DNA from: Gammaproteobacteria bacterium
GTDB lineage: Bacteria; Pseudomonadota; Gammaproteobacteria; Competibacterales; Competibacteraceae
DNA length: 64,000 bases
Reading direction: 5' to 3'
Assembly (NCBI GenBank): GCA_024235035.1
Contig: JACKNE010000009.1
Coordinates: 62,001 to 126,000, forward strand
The position numbers were made by a program, and so were the translations under genes. Below the pieces are notes generated by a model. The model ran no database searches. It was not told the DNA's origin and saw only the letters and a program-made list of their open reading frames with translations. Every line of letters starts with the position of its first letter. Position 1 is the stretch's first letter. This document shows positions 1 through 9,018 of this stretch, in pieces.

Positions 1-983
1 ACCTTGAAAGCGCTGAAATCCAGTTGCTCAAAACCAGGCGTATGCAATAAACCATTAAATAAGGTGTTGACCCCGGTCATGATGGTGAACCGGATGCGAC
101 GCAATTCCTTGACAAAACCAGGCATGTCACGGGGGTTGGTGATCAAGATGTTGTGGCCGCCTATTTTCATGAAGGTTAAGCAATTGGCGGTCAGCGAGAA
201 GATGTGGTACAGCGGCAGGGCGGTGATGACGATCTCCTCCGCCGGTCTGCAAAACGACTGCAACCAAGCCGAAGCTTGCTGCAAGTTCGCCACTAGATTA
301 CCGTGAGTCAGCATCGCTCCCTTGGAAACACCGGTGGTGCCACCCGTATACTGCAGGAACGCCAAATCATCATGATGTAACGGCACATCGATCAAGGTCC
401 GTTTGGCGCCCTCACTCAAGGCTCGCTGAAATGGGATTGAACCGGGAATATCCCAGGGCGGCACCATCTTTTTGACTCGCTTGACGACAAAATTGACCAG
501 CAACCGCTTGGGAAAAGGGAATAGGTCACCCAACTGCGTGGTCACTACCGTCCTAATCAGCGTTTTATGCAACACACCCTGAAGCGTATGGGCAAAATTC
601 TCAATGATGACGATGACACTGGCCCCGGAGTCTTTGAGTTGATGCTCCAGCTCGCGGGCCGTATAGAGCGGATTGACATTGACCACGGTCAATCCTGCCC
701 GCAACGCACCAAACAAAGCAACTGGATATTGCAAGGCATTGGGCATCATGATGGCGACTCGCTCGCCCTTACCCAATCCCAAGTTCTGCAGCCAAGCGCC
801 AAAATCACGACTGAGACGATCGACATCTCGATAATGCAACGTCACACCCATGTTGGAATAAGCCGGCAAATCCGCAAACCGCTGGCAACTTTTTTCCAGA
901 ATATCCTTCAGTGAAGCGAATTCATCCAGGTCGATATCCGCCGGCACTCCTGGCGGATATTCCTTCAGCCAGATTTTTTCCAT
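1..983 (-). CDS. fadD: Long-chain-fatty-acid--CoA ligase, 3' part outside window
   Basis: This is the N-terminal ~327 residues of an acyl-CoA synthetase. It activates fatty acids with ATP and CoA for beta-oxidation or for lipid synthesis, probably at the inner face of the membrane. The reading frame is open to the left edge, so the gene is partial. The start MEKIWLKEYPPGVPADI resembles E. coli FadD. The AMP-binding signature YTGGTTGVSKGAM lies near residue 210, followed by the ALPLYHIF block. The ATG at 983 follows an AGGAAAAG Shine-Dalgarno. It is divergent from the TetR gene at 1095, so the 111 bp between them probably carries both promoters. It could supply acyl-CoA to the two WS/DGAT acyltransferases nearby; that link is inferred. 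Confidence 0.93.
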   Translation of the reverse strand, partial: MEKIWLKEYPPGVPADIDLDEFASLKDILEKSCQRFADLPAYSNMGVTLHYRDVDRLSRDFGAWLQNLGLGKGERVAIMMPNALQYPVALFGALRAGLTVVNVNPLYTARELEHQLKDSGASVIVIIENFAHTLQGVLHKTLIRTVVTTQLGDLFPFPKRLLVNFVVKRVKKMVPPWDIPGSIPFQRALSEGAKRTLIDVPLHHDDLAFLQYTGGTTGVSKGAMLTHGNLVANLQQASAWLQSFCRPAEEIVITALPLYHIFSLTANCLTFMKIGGHNILITNPRDMPGFVKELRRIRFTIMTGVNTLFNGLLHTPGFEQLDFSAFK

Positions 984-1094
984 TTTCTTTTCCTCATACG
1001 GTCTTGTTTTACATTGCAAACGGGCTTCATACTGGAAAATGATCCGAGTTCAACCAAAATCAAGGGTAATTCCACTGAAACATTTGCCTATCCG

Positions 1095-1754
1095 ATGCCT
1101 CTCTCCGAACCCACGCCAGCCGCGATGAAAACGCGCGATCGCATCTTGCGGGCCAGCTTGCAGCTCTTCAATGAACACGGTGAACCACGTATCACCACTA
1201 ACCACATCGCCGACGAATTGGACATCAGTCCTGGCAACTTGTACTACCACTTTCGGAACAAGGACGAGATCATCTGGTTGTTGTTCCAGCAATTCGAGCG
1301 ACAGATCGGTACGGCTCTGCAAGTCCCCGAGCGGCGTGTGCCCGACATGGAAGACATGTGGCTTTACTTGCATCTAGTATTCGAGAATATCTGGGAATAC
1401 CGATTCTTCTACCGCGACCTCGACAATATCCTGAGCCGCAACAAGAAACTACGCACTCACTTTCGCCGCATCCTGGAGCGAAAAGTCAGCACCGCCACCG
1501 CGATCTGCAAGGGTTTGGTGGAAGCCGATGTCATGAACGCCTCTTCCGAGGATATTGCCGCGCTGTCCCGGAATATTGCCGTCATCGCGACCTACTGGCT
1601 GAATTTCCAACGCATCAGCGCCCTTTCCAGCCAAGGCAATGACAGCGACTATCTGGCGCTGGGCGTCTACCAGGTATTGTCGTTGGTTGCGCCCTTCCTA
1701 AAGGGCGAGGCCCAAGCATTACTGCGGCAGATCAGTCAGGAATACCTGATCTGA
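1095..1754 (+). CDS. TetR/AcrR-family transcriptional regulator, PhaD-like
   Basis: A 219-residue repressor-type protein. The N-terminal helix-turn-helix is clear: TRDRILRASLQLFNEHGEP, then TTNHIADELDISPGNLYYHF. The latter closely resembles PhaD, the TetR-like regulator of polyhydroxyalkanoate loci in pseudomonads. The remainder is an alpha-helical ligand-binding domain. An upstream in-frame TTG at 1014 exists, and ATG codons at 1095 and 1125 are both possible starts. No strong Shine-Dalgarno decides, and 1095 is a compromise. It is divergent from fadD and ends 23 bp inside the convergent patatin gene. Position suggests control of fadD and perhaps of the lipid-storage genes; the ligand is unknown, an acyl-CoA being the family expectation. 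Confidence 0.85.
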   Translation: MPLSEPTPAAMKTRDRILRASLQLFNEHGEPRITTNHIADELDISPGNLYYHFRNKDEIIWLLFQQFERQIGTALQVPERRVPDMEDMWLYLHLVFENIWEYRFFYRDLDNILSRNKKLRTHFRRILERKVSTATAICKGLVEADVMNASSEDIAALSRNIAVIATYWLNFQRISALSSQGNDSDYLALGVYQVLSLVAPFLKGEAQALLRQISQEYLI

Positions 1755-3027
1755 TCGCTGGCGCTCCTCCCCCTCGTTCTTCTACAGCCTCTTCCAACCG
1801 ATCCAGGGTCGAATGCAGATCTCGCACCAACGGGCTACGGTATTTGGCCGGCGTCGCCAATCCTCGCTGGTCGCGTAGACCGCTGTCATAATGCCGCTCG
1901 TGGTCTTCCAGCACATCCATCCGCAACTGGACGCCATGCCGGGCAAGAATCGGCTCCAATTCCTCATGTCGAGTAAGCAAATCCTGACGGGTCGTCCGAT
2001 AGGCATGTTCGCAAATCCAACGTCGACCCGAGAAACTGAAGACGTTGGTAAAGAACAGCTTGGCATCGTCGCGATTAGGTTCGAACAGGATGACATCCGA
2101 ATGCTCGTACTCGCTGTCATACTGGCGCATTCCGACCTGCAGGCGTGAATGGATCAGCGCGCGGAAGGTCTGGGACAAGACAGCGGGCAAACCGCCCTCC
2201 ACCAGCCGTCCGACCTGGGTAGATCGACCAGCGGCAACTGCCAATCGGGCGTCGAACGGCACCAACGGATTGAGACACAACAGCAAATCCAACTCTTCCT
2301 GAAGCGCCACCGAAGCATGCATGGTCTTGAGCAACACTCCATCCACGAAATAGCGGCCATCGATCTCCACCGGCGGATACAATCCCGGCAGCGCACTGCT
2401 AGCCTGCACCGCACGGGAAATGGGCACTTGGTCATAGCCCGGCGCGCCGAATTTCACGGACTCGCCGGTGTCCAAATCCACCGCCACGACATACAGTTTA
2501 TTGGCTAGTTGGCGGAAATCATTCGTGCAACCCGGCTTAAGCCACAATCGGGCCAAGTAATCGTGGATGGGTTCGTTGTCAAAGAAACCTGACGGCAGCG
2601 CCCGTCCCAAGCGGGTCAGCGATAGCAGAAAACTTCGGTCCAGAGGATTCTTGAAATAATGCCAGCAGGATTCCCACAGGAACCGCGGCACGGACGCCAA
2701 GCGCCGCCCATATTCGCCAAAGGCCGGCGTTAGGAAGATTCGGGGATCAAGAGGGTGTTCGTCAGATGCAGATGCATTGCTGATGAAAACATGGCATAGC
2801 TGGCCGGTCTTGAGCTGATTAGCCAGCAACGCTGCCGTCACCGCGCCCGCGCTGACGCCAACATAAACATCAAGATGATTAAAATCAATGCCGTCTAACG
2901 CCTCGTCAAGCGCCCGTAAGGCGCCGATCTCATAGACTAACCCAACCGGTCCGCCGCCAGCGACGGCCAGACCAATGCGTGGGCTGCTGGCTTGACGTTG
3001 GGCGCTTTCTCGTCGGGTGACAAGCAT
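1732..3027 (-). CDS. Patatin-like phospholipase
   Basis: A 431-residue serine lipid acyl hydrolase of the patatin family. It has the oxyanion-hole motif GGGPVG (about residue 24), the nucleophile elbow GVSAG (Ser near 59) and the catalytic aspartate in YFVDGVL (about 229). These form the Ser-Asp dyad. No signal peptide is visible, so it is probably cytoplasmic or membrane-peripheral. The frame can extend 14 codons upstream, but the ATG at 3027 sits 7 bases after GGAGGT and is preferred. It is followed on the same strand by nothing and preceded 89 bp upstream by a WS/DGAT gene. A role in lipid or storage-granule turnover is suggested by context only. Confidence 0.9.
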   Translation of the reverse strand: MLVTRRESAQRQASSPRIGLAVAGGGPVGLVYEIGALRALDEALDGIDFNHLDVYVGVSAGAVTAALLANQLKTGQLCHVFISNASASDEHPLDPRIFLTPAFGEYGRRLASVPRFLWESCWHYFKNPLDRSFLLSLTRLGRALPSGFFDNEPIHDYLARLWLKPGCTNDFRQLANKLYVVAVDLDTGESVKFGAPGYDQVPISRAVQASSALPGLYPPVEIDGRYFVDGVLLKTMHASVALQEELDLLLCLNPLVPFDARLAVAAGRSTQVGRLVEGGLPAVLSQTFRALIHSRLQVGMRQYDSEYEHSDVILFEPNRDDAKLFFTNVFSFSGRRWICEHAYRTTRQDLLTRHEELEPILARHGVQLRMDVLEDHERHYDSGLRDQRGLATPAKYRSPLVRDLHSTLDRLEEAVEERGGGAPAIRSGIPD

Positions 3028-3116
3028 CAGACCTCCATCAATCTCATTTCCGCTATTCAGGGACCGCAAAGGACCGATCTTTTTTCTAGCGCTGACTGAC
3101 GGGCGATCTTGGCAGA

Positions 3117-4463
3117 CTACCGCCCGTCAGCGGACTTCCGCACCCGGCCGATCAGTTCCGCCACCTCCGCCTCGAATCCAGCGACCAACTCCCTCGGTTC
3201 GGCGATCACACCACTATCGGTCGTGACGCCGACAGTGATCGATCCTGCATAACTCAGCACACAAAATCCAATGCCGATCCCGGTAATTTGCGGCACCCAA
3301 GCCAATCCTTGCTGGATGAGCGCACCAGCCAGATACAATGGTTCCTCCGGCCCTGGCACATTACTCAGCACCGCAGTCGCCTTGGTCCCAAATAGCCGCA
3401 ATACACCATGCTCCAGCCAGTCGGGCAACCGGCCCACCAACCGAATCAGTACCCAATTTGCCACCGCCTCCGGCGAAGCCTTGACCCGCTGCATGCACGC
3501 CTGCACCGCCTGCATACGCGCTACTGGATCAATGATATCCAGTGGCAGATTCAGAAAAATTACTGCAAATTCATTGCCCAGGCGAATCTCTTCCTGATAG
3601 GTCCGCAGATTGACCGGCACGGCCAGTCGCACTTTCAATCCAGATCGCATTTCACCTCTCGCCCGCAGATAGCACCCCAACACTCCAGCCACCGCCGTCA
3701 GCATGACATCGTTCACCCTTGCGCCGTAGCGCTGGCGAATGCATGCAACATCGCTCAGCGGGATCGATGCCGACCACGCTATGCGCTTGTATCCGTTCAA
3801 GCGCCCGCGCAAGATCGTGCGGGTGTCGGGCAACAGGAAGGTCTGTCGCAATAACGCCGTCAAGAATGCAGCGCCCCAACGTCCTCGTTCCAACCAGCCA
3901 AGCGGCGCGCGCGGTATCTTGGCGGTTCTCGCCGCCAACCGCGCCTGCATCCGCCGCTCCTCCAATGCCGCCACTGCCACCCGGCTCGGATTGGGCATCC
4001 GATCGGTCAGCGTGAGAAATACGCGCAACAATGCGATGCCATCGGCAATGCAGTGATGAACCCGGAACACGACCGCCCATCCTGCATCGCGGTTTTCCAC
4101 CACCACGCACTGCCACAGTGGCCGGTGAAAATTCAGTGGCTGACTGGCTAGTTCACCAACCAAGGTTTCCAGCGCCAGTGGATGACCTGTCTCCGGCAAC
4201 TGCCGCCATTCGATATGCTCGTTCAGATCAAATGCCGTATCCTCGACCCAGACATGACGAATAGCCTGTTGAATCAGTCGCTGTCGGAATCGCGTGAAGG
4301 GTAACAACCGGTCATGCAAGGTGGCCTTGAATCGCTCCGGGTCCAGCGGACCCGCCAACAGCAACATGATCGTCACCACCATGGGTTGCGTCGGTGTATC
4401 CATCCGCGCCCAAGTCACATCACCCCAAGTTGTCCATTCCCTTGTGGGATTACAAGCGGTCAT
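3117..4463 (-). CDS. WS/DGAT-family acyltransferase (wax ester synthase/diacylglycerol acyltransferase)
   Basis: A 448-residue acyl-CoA-dependent O-acyltransferase that would esterify fatty alcohols or diacylglycerol to make wax esters or triacylglycerol. The catalytic HHxxxDG motif is present as HHCIADG (residues 136-142), preceded by RPLWQ. The conserved NVPGP element occurs in the C-terminal half. It is shorter than the companion at 4989. The gene lies 1 bp from the phasin gene (4465), which indicates co-transcription. Substrate preference cannot be read from the sequence. Confidence 0.92.
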   Translation of the reverse strand: MTACNPTREWTTWGDVTWARMDTPTQPMVVTIMLLLAGPLDPERFKATLHDRLLPFTRFRQRLIQQAIRHVWVEDTAFDLNEHIEWRQLPETGHPLALETLVGELASQPLNFHRPLWQCVVVENRDAGWAVVFRVHHCIADGIALLRVFLTLTDRMPNPSRVAVAALEERRMQARLAARTAKIPRAPLGWLERGRWGAAFLTALLRQTFLLPDTRTILRGRLNGYKRIAWSASIPLSDVACIRQRYGARVNDVMLTAVAGVLGCYLRARGEMRSGLKVRLAVPVNLRTYQEEIRLGNEFAVIFLNLPLDIIDPVARMQAVQACMQRVKASPEAVANWVLIRLVGRLPDWLEHGVLRLFGTKATAVLSNVPGPEEPLYLAGALIQQGLAWVPQITGIGIGFCVLSYAGSITVGVTTDSGVIAEPRELVAGFEAEVAELIGRVRKSADGR

Positions 4464-4464
4464 G

Positions 4465-4875
4465 TCATTTGGGCTGCTGGCCTTCCTGGAGACGGCTCAA
4501 CTCGTCGATATGCGCCTGCAAGGACTCCACTCGCTGCGTCAACTCCCGCAGATCGTCGTGATTGGGCACGCCGAGCTGCCCAAGCACCCGAGCCAGCCGG
4601 TTTTCGAAAATCTGCTCGACCCGGTCCCAAGCGCCGGTCATCTTATTGCGCGCCTCGTCGGTCTTTGCGTGCATGGCTTCCATTTGGCCGACTGCCGCTC
4701 TACGATTGCGTCGTTCGATTTCCTCGCCTTCCTTGATCAGCGCCTCGAACACTTTGCCACCTTCTTGGCTAACCTTAGCAAACGCCCCCAATCCAGCCAA
4801 CCAAATCAGATGCGCCGATTCCTGAATCGACCGAGGTTCTTGGCTGTCGACACTTACGGTTACTTTCTTGACCAT
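4465..4875 (-). CDS. Phasin, PhaF/PhaI-type granule-associated protein
   Basis: A 136-residue protein of the poly(hydroxyalkanoate) granule-associated family. The N-terminal amphipathic region contains LIWLAGLGAFAKV, followed by charged helices (KEGEEIERRNRRA) and a C-terminal leucine-zipper-like coiled coil (DLRELTQRVESLQAHIDEL). No basic, AlaLysPro-rich PhaF DNA-binding tail is present, so it is nearer PhaI. A GTG one codon upstream is an alternative start; the ATG at 4875 has AGGA nine bases before it. It sits between two WS/DGAT genes in one direction. It may therefore coat lipid inclusions as well as, or instead of, PHA granules. Confidence 0.87.
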   Translation of the reverse strand: MVKKVTVSVDSQEPRSIQESAHLIWLAGLGAFAKVSQEGGKVFEALIKEGEEIERRNRRAAVGQMEAMHAKTDEARNKMTGAWDRVEQIFENRLARVLGQLGVPNHDDLRELTQRVESLQAHIDELSRLQEGQQPK

Positions 4876-4988
4876 CACGAGATTCCTGTATGAGGTTTTG
4901 TGTCAGGCCATCTGGCTCTATCCGTTCGCCGAGAAGGCATTCAGCATCATATAGCCATTAGAATAGCTTCCTAAATGGAAGTGGCTGC

Positions 4989-6488
4989 TTATCCAGGCGT
5001 CCTGCTCCCCGATGCATCGAATACCTTGAAGGAGCGCTCGATCTGTTCCGCATCCAGATTCTGACCCCAGGGACTCATCAAGGTGATAAACAACAGTTTC
5101 TCAAATTCGCCAGCGAAACGGTTGATCACCGCTTCCGGGGCATCGACCAATTTACCGTCAACCACCAACCCGAAATGGACGCGGTTGTGGTAACTGAGGA
5201 TGCTGACGCCTATGCCGATCTGGCCGGACTGAGGCACCCAAAACATCATCTCGGCGATCCGCGCCCCGCCAAGAGCAATCGCTTGCTGCGGTCCGGGGAC
5301 GTTGGTCATCACTGCCGAGGCTTTTTTGCTCAAGATCTCCAGCAACGACTGTTGCAGCAGGTTGGGACCCATACCAGCAGCGCCCAACAAACCCAGAGCC
5401 AGGATCGGTTGATAGGATGCCTTGAGTTCGTTCATCCGCCGCCGCACCTCGTACACCCGCTTCAGCGGATTGGCGATGCCTACCGGCAATGCCAGAAACA
5501 CCAAACCAAAGCAATTACCTAGTTCGGCGGCCTGCTCCAGGGCCAGGGGGCGCAGATTGACTGGAATCACCGCGCGTACTTGCAATTCCTCGGGAACCGG
5601 ATCGCCTCGTTCGAGTAGATAATCACGCAATGCACCTGCGACCACCGCCAACAGTACATCGTTGACCGAGCCTCCCAGCGCCTTGCCGATCGCCTTGATC
5701 TCGGACAAATCCAGCGGTTCGGCCCAAGCGACCCGCTTGGTCACGCCCAGTTCGCCCTTGAAACAAGTGTGAGAATCATCACTCATCGAAGCCAACTGGG
5801 CGACTTCCGCCGCCAATCGCACGCCGTTTCGAGCATAGTCCAGCACTTGAACAGGATGCCGGATGATGTCGAAACCTTCGCTGAGCAATCCTCGGCCAAG
5901 CTTCAGGGTAGCGCTCACCATCTTGTCGACAGGCTCGAAGAAGCGCTGGAAGATCCCAGCTTCTTCGACGCGCTTCATTTTCTCGGCGGGAGCTGGAGGG
6001 CGTGTGCCGGGCGCAGGATCGGTCAGTGACAACAGAACGTGAATCAGGGCAATACCATCGGCGTAACAGTGATGAATACGCAAGATCAGAGCGCTACCAC
6101 CCTGATAATCTTCGACCAGGTGGAATTGCCACAGCGGCTTGGAAAAATCCAGCGGTGTGCTCATCAGATCGCTGGCCAGGTGTTGCAACCCGATCTTGTC
6201 GGCGCAACCTGGTAGTGCGGTGCGTAGGAGATGCCGGCGGATATCGAAGTAAGCATCGCTTTCCCAGAAAGCACCGGCGTTTTTCTGGACCGCCCGTTGT
6301 GTGAAACGTCGATATTTCAGAAAACGTTGCTCGATGACCGCTCGAAGCCGGTCATAATCCAACCGTTCGGCAAAAATGATCACCCCGGTGATCATCATCA
6401 GATTGGTCGGCCGCTCCATGCGCAACCATGCAGTATCGATTCCGGAGATACGCTCGCTCTCTGCTTTTTTGGGCATCGGGAGATCCAT
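4989..6488 (-). CDS. WS/DGAT-family acyltransferase, second copy
   Basis: A 499-residue paralogue of the acyltransferase at 3117. It starts with the family signature region ISGIDTAWLRMERPTNLM. HHCYADG is at residues 139-145, KPLWQF at about 117-122, and a NVPGPQQ block near the C-terminus. It would catalyse the last step of wax ester or triacylglycerol synthesis from acyl-CoA. The two copies differ clearly in length and sequence, so they are not a recent duplication. An ATG at 6476 is an alternative start. The gap to the phasin gene is 113 bp. Confidence 0.93.
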   Translation of the reverse strand: MDLPMPKKAESERISGIDTAWLRMERPTNLMMITGVIIFAERLDYDRLRAVIEQRFLKYRRFTQRAVQKNAGAFWESDAYFDIRRHLLRTALPGCADKIGLQHLASDLMSTPLDFSKPLWQFHLVEDYQGGSALILRIHHCYADGIALIHVLLSLTDPAPGTRPPAPAEKMKRVEEAGIFQRFFEPVDKMVSATLKLGRGLLSEGFDIIRHPVQVLDYARNGVRLAAEVAQLASMSDDSHTCFKGELGVTKRVAWAEPLDLSEIKAIGKALGGSVNDVLLAVVAGALRDYLLERGDPVPEELQVRAVIPVNLRPLALEQAAELGNCFGLVFLALPVGIANPLKRVYEVRRRMNELKASYQPILALGLLGAAGMGPNLLQQSLLEILSKKASAVMTNVPGPQQAIALGGARIAEMMFWVPQSGQIGIGVSILSYHNRVHFGLVVDGKLVDAPEAVINRFAGEFEKLLFITLMSPWGQNLDAEQIERSFKVFDASGSRTPG

Positions 6489-6720
6489 CCTGATTGGGCG
6501 GTCAGTCGCTCCAATCTAATCACTGGACAATCCTGCATTCTAAGCAAATGGATTACAAGGAGCTTTGATCAATTAACTCCTGTATTCCGCGTGAAATCCT
6601 ATCCTGATGGGCAATCCAACGTCTCGGCGACCAGCCACCCGTATTCGAGTCATGGTGATCTATGCTTTAAAATGCGACCGGCTACCGGCAAATCACGCTG
6701 AAAAACCCAGGAGCACTCCC

Positions 6721-6921
6721 ATGAAATCCTATCTCATCATCGCCGAAGACCCCAGTTCTGATAAATTGCTCAATGTCGCCGTCATTCAGGCTGAAAGCGA
6801 GCAACAAGCTGAAAACCAGGCCCAACAACTGTTCCCCAATCTGCCTGAACAAGATTTGTGCGTGTACGACGTGCATGAACTGAATCACGACTATCCTGAT
6901 GGCTGGACCTACCAGGATTGA
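6721..6921 (+). CDS. Small hypothetical protein (66 aa)
   Basis: A short acidic protein beginning MKSYLIIAEDPSSDKLLNVA and ending NHDYPDGWTYQD. The start is chosen because AGGAG lies 8 bases before the ATG at 6721; the frame extends upstream to 6607 without support. I see no signal peptide, membrane segment or known motif. It is followed 79 bp later by the coiled-coil protein at 7001 on the same strand. Function unknown. Confidence 0.65.
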   Translation: MKSYLIIAEDPSSDKLLNVAVIQAESEQQAENQAQQLFPNLPEQDLCVYDVHELNHDYPDGWTYQD

Positions 6922-7000
6922 TACCCCCCTGCTCGGTCAGCGCGGCGTTGGTGACCGATCTTGGCGATTCACTGAAGCAACACAATAGAGAGTAGTTTGC

Positions 7001-7768
7001 ATGGATACCCCAATCGCTGAAACCGATGACGGCGCCGCGGCCGGTCTATCCTATGTCTTGAAGGAGGAAGCCCAACTCGCCCAGATCTGGACTGTCCAGG
7101 ACCAAGCTGAACATGAGCGCGTCATACGGGAAATCACCGACCGGTTCAGCGGAGCACGCCAACATCTTGAAGGAATACGCGCCCGTACCGACGCAACCTG
7201 GGAACAGTTCGTGACCCTGACTCTGGAGCGGATTCTCTCTGAACGTCTCCATGAATTTCTGGATGAAATCGGGGAAGCCATTCAAACGGTAACCCAACAA
7301 TTGACCGAAGTCGATTGCGAGATGGACCGCATCCGAGCGCGTATCCAAGACCGACGGCGCGTACTGACGGAGAAGATGGCCTTGCTGGAACCCCTGGCGC
7401 ATCGCACCTCGACCCAGAACCATCTGGGCATGATGTTGGCTCGGGTCGAAGGATTGGAAGCCTATCTACTGGGCCGGAAGGATGTGCCGCCGCAATCTTA
7501 CGAGATGCATTACAAGCGGCATACCAATGCGCCAGGCGATTTGTTGTATCTGCGGGTGCGGTTGCTGACAACACGCATCGCCGTGATCGCCGCAAATCGC
7601 AGCCGATACTTAGGAGAACTGGTTGCCGGATTGAGCGAATCACTGCTCGAGATCGAACAGCTCAAGATCGAGCTGACCACGTTTAACGTCCGAATCGAGT
7701 GCATGAGCGAGATATCCCGCTATTGGCTTGCCTATCTCGATATCGCCATCGACAAGGCAACTTCTTGA
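7001..7768 (+). CDS. Hypothetical coiled-coil protein (255 aa)
   Basis: An uncharacterised soluble protein. Residues ~20-140 are rich in Glu, Gln, Arg and Leu with heptad-like spacing (e.g. VDCEMDRIRARIQDRRRVL), which suggests a long coiled coil. A second helical part contains LLYLRVRLLTTRIAVI and ends with a hydrophobic helix (SEISRYWLAYLDIAI). No signal peptide, enzyme motif or cysteine pair is visible. It is convergent with serA, 12 bp apart. Function not recognised. Confidence 0.7.
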   Translation: MDTPIAETDDGAAAGLSYVLKEEAQLAQIWTVQDQAEHERVIREITDRFSGARQHLEGIRARTDATWEQFVTLTLERILSERLHEFLDEIGEAIQTVTQQLTEVDCEMDRIRARIQDRRRVLTEKMALLEPLAHRTSTQNHLGMMLARVEGLEAYLLGRKDVPPQSYEMHYKRHTNAPGDLLYLRVRLLTTRIAVIAANRSRYLGELVAGLSESLLEIEQLKIELTTFNVRIECMSEISRYWLAYLDIAIDKATS

Positions 7769-7780
7769 ACAATCCCCTTC

Positions 7781-8944
7781 CTATAAAATCCGCACGCTCA
7801 ACACGCCCTGCACCTCGACAATCTGCGCCACCACCGTCTCCGGCACTGGCTTATCGGTATCCACCAGAGTACAGGCAATTTCGCCGCGTGATTTATTGAT
7901 CATATCCAGAATATTGATTCCCGCCATGGAGATTGCCTTGGAAATCCGTTCGATCATGTGTGGGACATTGGCATTGACAATCGCCAGTCGTGGACCACCA
8001 TTGCGCGGCATCGTCACTTCCGGAAAATTGACGGAGTTGTGAACGACGCCGTTTTCCAGGTAATCGCGCACCTGATCGGCGACCATGATCGCGCAGTTAT
8101 CCTCTGCTTCAATAGTAGAAGCGCCCAAATGCGGCAGCATAATCACCCGTGCATGATCCTTGAGCCGGCGGGTGGGAAAATCGCAGACATAGGACTTGAG
8201 TCGATCACCCTGCAACGCCTCGAACAACGCCTCCTCATCCACCACACCCTCGCGCGAGAAATTCAACAGGGTCAATCCCGAACGGCAATTCTTGAGAAAC
8301 GACGCACCGATCAGATCGCGAGTATCGTCATTCAATGGGACATGTAAGGTGATGAAATCAGCCTGCGCCGCCATTTCATTGACGCTCAACACCTGTTCGA
8401 CCTGTGAAGAAAGCTGCCAAGCGTTGCTGACCGTAATGTGCGGATCGTAGCCGATGACCCGCATTCCCAGCGCCCGGGCAGCGTTGGCGACCTTAACGCC
8501 AATTGCGCCGAGCCCGATCACCCCCAAAGTACGATTGGGTAGCTCGATGCCGACAAACTGCTTTTTGCCGGATTCGACCTGCTTGGACAATTCGGCGTCG
8601 CTACCTTGCAGGTTGCGTGCATAATCCCAAGCGGTGCAGATGTTGCGCGCGGACAGCAACATACCTGCAATCACCAGTTCCTTGACGGCATTGGCGTTAG
8701 CGCCAGGAGCGTTGAAGACGCAGACACCCTTGGCCGTCATTTGCGGAACAGGGATATTGTTGACACCCGCGCCGGCGCGGCCCACCGCCCTGAGACTGGC
8801 GGGAATCGGCCAGTCATGCATCTTGAAAGAGCGCAGCAGTACGGCGTCGGGATGTTGGATTTCCGAAGCGATTTCGTAGCGGTCGCGGGGGAGGCGTTCC
8901 AAGCCGGCGACGCTGATGTTATTCAAAGTCAGGATCTTGTACAT
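7781..8944 (-). CDS. serA: D-3-phosphoglycerate dehydrogenase
   Basis: A 387-residue NAD-dependent dehydrogenase catalysing the first step of serine synthesis, 3-phosphoglycerate to 3-phosphohydroxypyruvate. The Rossmann nucleotide-binding loop GVIGLGAIGVKVANAA is near residue 140. The catalytic Arg region (NFSREGVVDEEAL) and the His of LPHLGAST follow. A C-terminal ACT domain (about 315-387, AIVNANVPHMIERISKAI) would bind serine for feedback control. The length fits the ACT-only, short type. It lies 74 bp downstream of serC on the same strand, so the two form a serine unit with a hairpin between them. Confidence 0.96.
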   Translation of the reverse strand: MYKILTLNNISVAGLERLPRDRYEIASEIQHPDAVLLRSFKMHDWPIPASLRAVGRAGAGVNNIPVPQMTAKGVCVFNAPGANANAVKELVIAGMLLSARNICTAWDYARNLQGSDAELSKQVESGKKQFVGIELPNRTLGVIGLGAIGVKVANAARALGMRVIGYDPHITVSNAWQLSSQVEQVLSVNEMAAQADFITLHVPLNDDTRDLIGASFLKNCRSGLTLLNFSREGVVDEEALFEALQGDRLKSYVCDFPTRRLKDHARVIMLPHLGASTIEAEDNCAIMVADQVRDYLENGVVHNSVNFPEVTMPRNGGPRLAIVNANVPHMIERISKAISMAGINILDMINKSRGEIACTLVDTDKPVPETVVAQIVEVQGVLSVRIL

Positions 8945-8975
8945 CGTTCTTGCAATCGGGTTAGGTAAGAAATAG

Positions 8976-8999
8976 GCCCTCTCCCTCGTGGGAAAGGGC
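8976..8999 (-). terminator. Hairpin between serC and serA
   Basis: On the minus strand GCCCTTTCCC and GGGAGAGGGC form a 10-bp stem (one G-U pair) around the loop ACGA, followed by CTATTTCTTACC. The run of T is poor, so it may be an attenuating or mRNA-stabilising hairpin rather than a full terminator. It resembles the hairpins at 13677 and 18764. Confidence 0.5.
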
Positions 9000-9018
9000 G
9001 GGCCGGAGCGGAAAGTGA

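Noticed and set aside
4294..4893. Open frame of 199 codons on the plus strand across the phasin gene
   Set aside because: The minus strand carries a well-supported phasin and acyltransferase; the plus frame has no family features.
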